Source: CAZCAQ01 sp964563965 (GTDB lineage Bacteria; Patescibacteriota; WWE3; UBA101185; UBA10185). From it: a stretch of DNA of 11,543 bases. This document shows, one piece after another, positions 6,892 to 11,543 of the stretch. The stretch lies in assembly GCA_964563965.1 (NCBI GenBank), contig CAZLZI010000034.1, positions 1 through 11,543 on the forward strand. The letters are read 5' to 3'. The first letter of the stretch is position 1. The number at the start of each line of letters is the position of its first letter. Position numbers and translations under genes: made by a program. The notes under the pieces were generated by a model. The model was not told the DNA's origin and did not search any database. It worked only from the letters and a program-made list of their open reading frames with translations.

Positions 6892-9259
6892 TCTTACCTT
6901 TCAATTTGATACAAGCGGATTTTGGCTCTGTACCTTCAATAAAATACTCGGACAGATTACAATCACTATACGTCTTTGCAACTACACTTCCGGGTTGAGT
7001 AAACTGGATATCTTGCTGGTTTGCAAGTAAGTCCTTCATAATCCCATTCCAAATGGGCGCAGCACCTGACAAACCTGACGCCAGGTTTTGACTCATGGGA
7101 TCGCCATTATTATTCCCAACCCAAACCCCAACAGCATATTTGGGAGTATAGCCAATTGTCCAGTTATCTTTCTTCTGATCAGTAGTTCCAGTCTTAACAG
7201 CTACATGTTTTCTGCTATCAACAACTAGCTGACTCGCAGGTCCAAAGGCTGGTGTCCTAGCAACATTATCAGATAAGATTTGGGAAACAAGATATGCAAC
7301 CCCCTCACTAAATAATCTTTTTGGTTGCCTAATGTCTTTGTATATCTCAAAGCCATTCGCATCTTTAACTGAAGTAATACCTGTAACCGGATAATAAGTG
7401 CCTTGGCGTGCAAACATAGCATACATGTTTACCATATCCAGCAGTCTTGTTTCTCTTCCTCCTAATACAACAGAGTACCCATAGCTGCCATCTAATTCCC
7501 ACCCAGTTAATCCTGCTTCTTTGCCTTTTGCAATAATGGCATCTGGACCAAGCTTAACAGACAAGCGTACTGCAGGAATGTTATAAGAATTTGCCAAGGC
7601 AGATCTTAATGAAACCACACCGTGAAAAGCACCGTCATAATTTTTAGGTGTATAAACTTCCGTTCCAGTATTTATTGATAAAGGAGAGTCATTTAAAGTA
7701 GAGGCAGGGGTCATACCACTCTCTAGAGCCATAGCATATGCTAAAGTTTTAATGGAAGAGCCGGGCTGTCGATACGCCCTTATAACGTCATATGCTCCAT
7801 CATAATCAGTCGAAAAGAATTTTTTTGACCCTACATAAGCTAGAATCTCACCCGTATCAACATCAAGAACTAAAGCTGCACCATTTGAGATGTTTAAATC
7901 ACCACTCTTATCTACTTCTGTGGTAACAATCTCCTGCGCTTTATCTTGTAAATCAAGATCTAAGGTAGTTTTAACAGTTAGGCCGCCAAACTCAACCATG
8001 CGTTGACCGTATCTATCAACTAGTTCATCACGTATATAGTTAACAAAGTGGGGTGCTCTTATGTATTCTTTTTGAGATGTTAGTGTTACTTTTTCGTCAA
8101 GCGCCTTACGATAGTTGTCTTTAGTAATATAGCCTAGATCCAACATGCGGCGTAACACAAAAGATTGTCGCGCTTTTGCTTTTTCAAAATCATTAAAGGG
8201 TGAATAGGCGGTTGGCGATAGGGGGAGTCCTGCTAGCATGCTACTTTCCGCAAGACTTAAATCCCATACATTTTTGCCAAAAAACTTCTTTGAGGCAGAT
8301 TGCACTCCCCAAGCAGTTCCTCCATAGGGTGTGTTGTTTAGATAGAGTTCAATAATCTGATCTTTTGAAAATCTTTTCTCAACCATAAGAGCAAGGACTG
8401 CTTCTTTTATTTTTCGTGTATAAGTTTGTTCTGGAGAAAGCAAGACATTTTTTATCAATTGCTGTGTAATGGTTGAAGCACCTTGGATTTCAGAATCTAA
8501 GAATGTGGCCTTGGCAGCTCTAATAATACTTAAAGGTCTTATACCAGGATGTGTATAAAACTCATCATCTTCGATGGCAATAGTTGCATTAACAAGCTCA
8601 TCGGGAATTTTATTTAGTGCAATGTATTCAAATTGTTTATCATTATAAATCTCATATAAAAGTCTGCCTTGTCTGTCAAAAAGTTTTGTTGAGTTTCTAT
8701 TAGGTTGAAGAAGTAATTCGGGTTGTGGTAGGTCTTTAAACCATGCAAAAACTTGTAATGGAGCAAGAACAGAAATAATAGTAAAAGCACCACCTAAAAT
8801 AAAATATTTGGACCGTAATAGAAATGCTGACAACCTAGCTCGTCTAACATTTTTTTTCGACAATTTGATTTTAGTGGCTCTTTTCTTCTTGTGAGTTTCA
8901 GTAGTGACTTCTTTTCTACGTACATAGTGAGTTTTGAATGTCGATATTTTAGGTAATGCAGGAACTTTAAAAGAAATTGCAGAAAAACTCTTAAGTTTAG
9001 CAACAGCTCTATTTGGCAAAGTAATGCTTTGATGTATAAAAGAACTAAGCAACCTACGACTAAGTTTAAACAAGTGATAACAAGCGTCAACAATGCGAAC
9101 AGCAAAGCTTGTATATATGTCCCAGACAGACTCAAGGGTCATGCCCACAGATACACAGAATAAGAGGAATGTGAGTATGGGCTTATATATTATGTTATAC
9201 ATCAATGTTTTTTTCATACTAGAGGTCATATTATAGGGCAAGAAGAGGTTCTTGAACAT
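6869..9259 (-). CDS. Class A (bifunctional) penicillin-binding protein, PBP1A-like
   Basis: Glycosyltransferase plus transpeptidase that polymerises and cross-links peptidoglycan outside the membrane. Numbering is from ATG 9259 (796 aa). The GT51 domain has IEDDEFYTHPG (229-239, catalytic E230), GASTITQQLIKN (260-271) and a third motif RKIKEAVLALMVEKRFSK (282-299). The transpeptidase has S501-x-x-K504 (in QPGSSIKTL), S558-Y-N560 and K689-T-G691-T. A cysteine pair near the end (C767, C783) is common in this family. The usual anchor TM is at about 151-173. Unusually, about 150 residues precede it: another hydrophobic segment (about 22-40), then a strongly basic linker rich in K and R. The start is uncertain: ATGs at 9259, 9229 and 9217 (MKKTLMYN...) are all possible and none has a Shine-Dalgarno. 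It overlaps lysM by 23 bp at its 3' end. Confidence 0.95.
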   Translation of the reverse strand: MFKNLFLPYNMTSSMKKTLMYNIIYKPILTFLLFCVSVGMTLESVWDIYTSFAVRIVDACYHLFKLSRRLLSSFIHQSITLPNRAVAKLKSFSAISFKVPALPKISTFKTHYVRRKEVTTETHKKKRATKIKLSKKNVRRARLSAFLLRSKYFILGGAFTIISVLAPLQVFAWFKDLPQPELLLQPNRNSTKLFDRQGRLLYEIYNDKQFEYIALNKIPDELVNATIAIEDDEFYTHPGIRPLSIIRAAKATFLDSEIQGASTITQQLIKNVLLSPEQTYTRKIKEAVLALMVEKRFSKDQIIELYLNNTPYGGTAWGVQSASKKFFGKNVWDLSLAESSMLAGLPLSPTAYSPFNDFEKAKARQSFVLRRMLDLGYITKDNYRKALDEKVTLTSQKEYIRAPHFVNYIRDELVDRYGQRMVEFGGLTVKTTLDLDLQDKAQEIVTTEVDKSGDLNISNGAALVLDVDTGEILAYVGSKKFFSTDYDGAYDVIRAYRQPGSSIKTLAYAMALESGMTPASTLNDSPLSINTGTEVYTPKNYDGAFHGVVSLRSALANSYNIPAVRLSVKLGPDAIIAKGKEAGLTGWELDGSYGYSVVLGGRETRLLDMVNMYAMFARQGTYYPVTGITSVKDANGFEIYKDIRQPKRLFSEGVAYLVSQILSDNVARTPAFGPASQLVVDSRKHVAVKTGTTDQKKDNWTIGYTPKYAVGVWVGNNNGDPMSQNLASGLSGAAPIWNGIMKDLLANQQDIQFTQPGSVVAKTYSDCNLSEYFIEGTEPKSACIKLKGKNDSTNRR
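6897..6902 (-). promoter_or_regulatory. Shine-Dalgarno site of the lysM gene
   Basis: GAAAGG (6902-6897 on the minus strand) stands five bases before the lysM ATG, inside the last codons of the PBP gene. It is the only well-spaced Shine-Dalgarno sequence at any gene start in the window, and it belongs to the only clearly operon-internal gene. It supports ATG 6891 as the start and shows the organism can use Shine-Dalgarno initiation. Confidence 0.65.
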
Positions 9260-9287
9260 ATGATAAATGTAAAGGCTGGAGTGTCAA
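9260..9287 (-). promoter_or_regulatory. Candidate promoter upstream of the PBP gene
   Basis: In the uvrB-PBP gap the minus strand has a perfect TTGACA (9287-9282), a 16-bp spacer and TATCAT (9265-9260), directly abutting ATG 9259. Transcription would then begin near 9253, inside the longest frame, favouring the ATG at 9229 or 9217. A TATAAT at 9235-9230 might be a second -10, 12 bases before ATG 9217. Alternatively TACATT, six bases before ATG 9259, would fit the leaderless pattern of neighbouring genes. I cannot decide among these. Confidence 0.45.
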
Positions 9288-9306
9288 TACTTTTAAGGAT
9301 TCCTGC

Positions 9307-11382
9307 CTATGCAAGAAGCTTTTTAAGGTCTTTTAATGTGTCTCTGATACTTGCTGCCATCTCAAAGTTCAGCATTTCCGCTTCATAGCGCATTTCTTCT
9401 TCGAGCTTCTTAATATGCTTGGTTAACTCCTTTGGTGGTAAGCTAGCATAGTCAATTTCCTCGACTTTACTACCCTTTTTACCCTTCTTCCCGCTTTCCT
9501 CAACCTGTGCATCGATAAGCTTTGCTCTTATAGGTTTAGAAATTGAGATAGGGGTAATGTTGTGAGACGCATTATATTCTATTTGAATAACGCGTCTTCT
9601 GTCTATTTCGTTAATTGCAGAAGACATACTATCCGTTATGTTATCCGCATACATTACTACTTCTCCTAGAATATGCCGAGCGGCACGACCCATAATTTGG
9701 ATAAGAGATGATCTTGACCTAAGAAAGCCTTCACGATCAGCATCAAGAATGGCAACAAGCGAAACTTCGGGTAAATCTAAACCCTCTCGTAAAAGATTTA
9801 TGCCAACTAATACATCATAGTTGCCTTTGCGTAAATCATCTAAGATCGATGTTCTTTCAAGTGTATGGATATCGGAGTGCAGATAAGTAACTTTAATACC
9901 TTGCGACATAAGAAACTCAGCCAGTTCTTCTGCCATCTTTTTAGTGAGTGTAGTAACAAGTACTCTTTCATGTCTTTCAATTCGAACTTTAATTCTAGCT
10001 AACAAGTCATGGATTTGATTGTTAGTAGGTAGAATTTCAACTTTTGGATCAACAATCCCTGTTGGTCTTATCAGCTGTTCTGTAACTCGGTCTTCTGCCA
10101 TTGAAACTTCCCAATCAGTAGGAGTTGCACTCGTATATACAGAGAGACCAATCTTTGATAAGTATTCATTAAAATTAAGTGGTCTATTATCCAGCGCTGA
10201 AGGTAATCTAAAACCATAATCAATCAAGGTTTGTTTCCGAGCCTTATCGCCATTATGCATTCCCCTAATTTGCGGAATTGTTATATGAGATTCATCCACA
10301 ATAAGAAGGAAGTCTTTAGGAAAAAAGTCTAGTAAAGTATAAGGTGTTCCACCAACCGGCCTACCATCAAAGTACCGTGAGTAATTTTCAATCCCTTTGC
10401 AATAACCTATCTCCTGCATCATTTCTAAATCATAGTTTGTTCTTTGCTCAAGTCTGTACGCTTCAATCACTTTCCCACTATCTTTAAGCTCCCGCAGCCT
10501 AATGTCCAGATCAGTTCGAATTTGATTAAATGCCGTCTCTCTTCCCTCTTGAGGAGCAATGTAATGTTTTGCAGGATAAATATAGGCAAAGCCACCTTCT
10601 TTCATTCGATACAGCATTAAAGTCTGTTCATCTTGTGTTGTGGATTTGTTCAAACTTAGACCACCTTTATCAACTAGCTCAGTTGGTCTAATAAGGTTAC
10701 CAGTCAAGGGTTCAAAGAAATCTATGGATGCAACAGTATCTCCAAAGAATTCAATGCGGATACAAAAATCCATGTATGCCGGATAAATATCTATAACATC
10801 TCCTCTTACTCTATAAGTACCGCGTTTAAAGTCAAATTCAGAGCGTTCATAATAAATTTGAGACAGTCGTATCAGCAAGTCTTTCTGTCTCATTTTCATA
10901 CCAGACTTAATCTCAAGAGCCATCTTCGAATATTCTGCAGGGGACCCTAAGTTATATATGCATGAAACTGAAGAAACTATAATTACATCTTGGCGTGTCA
11001 TCAGAGAGGTTGTTGCAGACAAGCGCAGTTTATCTATCTCTTCATTAATTGCAGAATCCTTTTCTATGTATGTATCAGTCTGAGGTATATAACTTTCCGG
11101 TTGGTAATAATCGTAATAGCTAACAAAATACTCAACTGCATTTTTAGGGAAGAATTCGCGAAACTCTTGATATAACTGAGCAGCAAGAGTTTTATTGTGA
11201 GAAATTATTAGTGTAGGTTTACCAACATTTTTAATGAGATTTGCTGCTGAGAAAGTTTTACCGGAACCCGTAACTCCGAGTAGTACCTGGTGTCTCTTGC
11301 CTTCCAGTACCCAGTTAGTTAAATCTTCTATTGCTTTAGGTTGATCACCGGTTGGTTTGTATGCAGAATGTAAATCAAACAT
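9307..11382 (-). CDS. uvrB: UvrABC excinuclease subunit UvrB
   Basis: DNA-damage verification helicase of nucleotide excision repair; UvrA delivers it to lesions and it recruits UvrC. I choose ATG 11382 (691 aa), since MFDLHSAYKPTGDQPKAI matches the family start; the open frame continues 53 codons upstream with no UvrB similarity. Features are Walker A GVTGSGKT (36-43), the beta-hairpin starting YYDYYQPE (89-96) that clamps the DNA strand, motif II DESH (363-366), SATP (418-421), motif V around GINLLREGLDLPEVSLV (527 on), motif VI QIMGRAAR (562-569) and a C-terminal UVR motif (about 648-687) that pairs with UvrC. An insertion of roughly 25 residues relative to E. coli UvrB lies at about 229-267, between PLTG and IYPAKHY. 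All catalytic motifs are intact. The PBP gene follows on the same strand after 47 bp. Confidence 0.97.
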   Translation of the reverse strand: MFDLHSAYKPTGDQPKAIEDLTNWVLEGKRHQVLLGVTGSGKTFSAANLIKNVGKPTLIISHNKTLAAQLYQEFREFFPKNAVEYFVSYYDYYQPESYIPQTDTYIEKDSAINEEIDKLRLSATTSLMTRQDVIIVSSVSCIYNLGSPAEYSKMALEIKSGMKMRQKDLLIRLSQIYYERSEFDFKRGTYRVRGDVIDIYPAYMDFCIRIEFFGDTVASIDFFEPLTGNLIRPTELVDKGGLSLNKSTTQDEQTLMLYRMKEGGFAYIYPAKHYIAPQEGRETAFNQIRTDLDIRLRELKDSGKVIEAYRLEQRTNYDLEMMQEIGYCKGIENYSRYFDGRPVGGTPYTLLDFFPKDFLLIVDESHITIPQIRGMHNGDKARKQTLIDYGFRLPSALDNRPLNFNEYLSKIGLSVYTSATPTDWEVSMAEDRVTEQLIRPTGIVDPKVEILPTNNQIHDLLARIKVRIERHERVLVTTLTKKMAEELAEFLMSQGIKVTYLHSDIHTLERTSILDDLRKGNYDVLVGINLLREGLDLPEVSLVAILDADREGFLRSRSSLIQIMGRAARHILGEVVMYADNITDSMSSAINEIDRRRVIQIEYNASHNITPISISKPIRAKLIDAQVEESGKKGKKGSKVEEIDYASLPPKELTKHIKKLEEEMRYEAEMLNFEMAASIRDTLKDLKKLLA

Positions 11383-11391
11383 AACTGCTAG

Positions 11392-11397
11392 ATTATA
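11392..11397 (-). promoter_or_regulatory. uvrB -10 box close to the start codon
   Basis: A perfect TATAAT (11397-11392, minus strand) lies nine bases before the uvrB ATG, predicting a leader of only about three bases. The -35 candidate TTCCCC at 17-bp spacing is weak. A second TATAAT on the same strand at 11466-11461 could give a longer leader of about 70 bases, but its -35 is also poor. There is no Shine-Dalgarno before the ATG. Confidence 0.45.
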
Positions 11398-11433
11398 CAT
11401 AACTTTTAGTCTTCGGGGAATGTTTGTGTGGTA

Positions 11434-11462
11434 TTGCACAATTTGTGGAACATAAGTAAAAT
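11434..11462 (+). promoter_or_regulatory. Promoter of the right-edge plus-strand gene, with overlapping dyad
   Basis: TTGCAC (11434-11439), a 17-bp spacer and TAAAAT (11457-11462) are followed by six bases (TATACA) and then an ATG at 11469, again placing the start codon at the predicted +1. The -35 overlaps an inverted repeat, TTGCACAATTTGTGGAA (11434-11450), with eight-base arms, one mismatch and a single central base. Its position suggests a repressor operator. Function is inferred. Confidence 0.4.
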
Positions 11463-11468
11463 TATACA

Positions 11469-11543
11469 ATGGGAATAGAACATTCAGACGCAACCGTTCA
11501 AAATCTGGCGCTTTTTTCTGAGAAAAATGCCGGTATCTCAACA
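11469..11543 (+). CDS. Probable 5' end of a divergent gene, product unknown
   Basis: From ATG 11469 the plus strand reads 25 open codons to the window edge, beginning MGIEHSDATVQNLALF. The composition is ordinary for a soluble protein, but the fragment is too short for a family call. Support comes from the promoter-like sequence six bases upstream and from the divergent layout with uvrB (86 bp between starts). The opposite strand is also open here as the upstream extension of the uvrB frame, so coding is not proven. Confidence 0.4.
   Translation, partial: MGIEHSDATVQNLALFSEKNAGIST

Noticed and set aside
9260..9306. Intrinsic terminator after uvrB
   Set aside because: Only a four-base stem with a one-base loop (AGGAATCCT) is present, with no following T run. 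No convincing terminator was found in any gap in the window.
11383..11541. N-terminal extension of UvrB
   Set aside because: The 53 upstream codons lack UvrB similarity and contain promoter-like sequence; ATG 11382 gives the normal family start.
1..11543. UGA recoding, as in some candidate phyla (no recognised gene stops with TGA)
   Set aside because: Long conserved frames contain no in-frame TGA and conserved glycines use GGN codons; six stops are too few to read anything into the lack of TGA.
1..11543. CRISPR arrays, insertion sequences, tRNA genes, tandem repeats
   Set aside because: No repeated units, transposase motifs or tRNA-like folds were seen; nearly all sequence is accounted for by protein genes.

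Overview
This AT-rich window is compact bacterial chromosome of housekeeping type. It carries all three subunits of the UvrABC excision-repair nuclease, a bifunctional penicillin-binding protein with a small membrane LysM partner, a secreted and membrane-anchored transglutaminase-fold protein, and two genes cut by the window edges. Reading frames use the standard code: recognised genes stop at TAA or TAG, with no in-frame TGA inside conserved domains. Tight packing, a shortened UvrC and the mix of repair and wall genes fit a small-genome bacterium. My best guess is the Candidate Phyla Radiation (Patescibacteria), but that is inferred from style, not from a phylogenetic marker. I see no mobile elements, CRISPR arrays, tRNA or rRNA genes.

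Layout from left to right: a partial 4-TM membrane protein (1-353, minus); uvrC (369-1709, minus); a 38-bp divergent promoter region; the transglutaminase-like gene (1748-3586, plus); uvrA (3465-6434, minus), whose 3' end overlaps the transglutaminase gene tail-to-tail by 122 bp; a TM-LysM gene (6478-6891, minus) overlapping the end of the PBP1A gene (6869-9259, minus); uvrB (9307-11382, minus); and a probable divergent gene start at the right edge (11469-11543, plus). No gene-free stretch exceeds 90 bp.

UvrA and UvrB find DNA damage and UvrC cuts on both sides of it, so the window encodes the full incision machine. The PBP polymerises and cross-links peptidoglycan on the outer face of the membrane, and the translationally coupled LysM protein probably binds the same polymer. 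The transglutaminase-fold protein is exported and membrane-anchored, so it acts in the same compartment.

The most interesting signal is in gene starts. Four genes (the left membrane gene, uvrC, uvrA and the right-edge gene) have a sigma70-like -10 hexamer followed by exactly six bases and then the start codon, which puts the start codon at the predicted transcription start. This predicts leaderless mRNAs. uvrB and the transglutaminase gene have predicted leaders of only about 3-4 nt. The one clearly operon-internal gene, lysM, has a normal Shine-Dalgarno sequence instead. In the uvrC/transglutaminase gap the two divergent -10 boxes are mirror images in an 18-bp near-palindrome. I found no clear new multi-gene system; what is novel is in gene architecture and expression signals.
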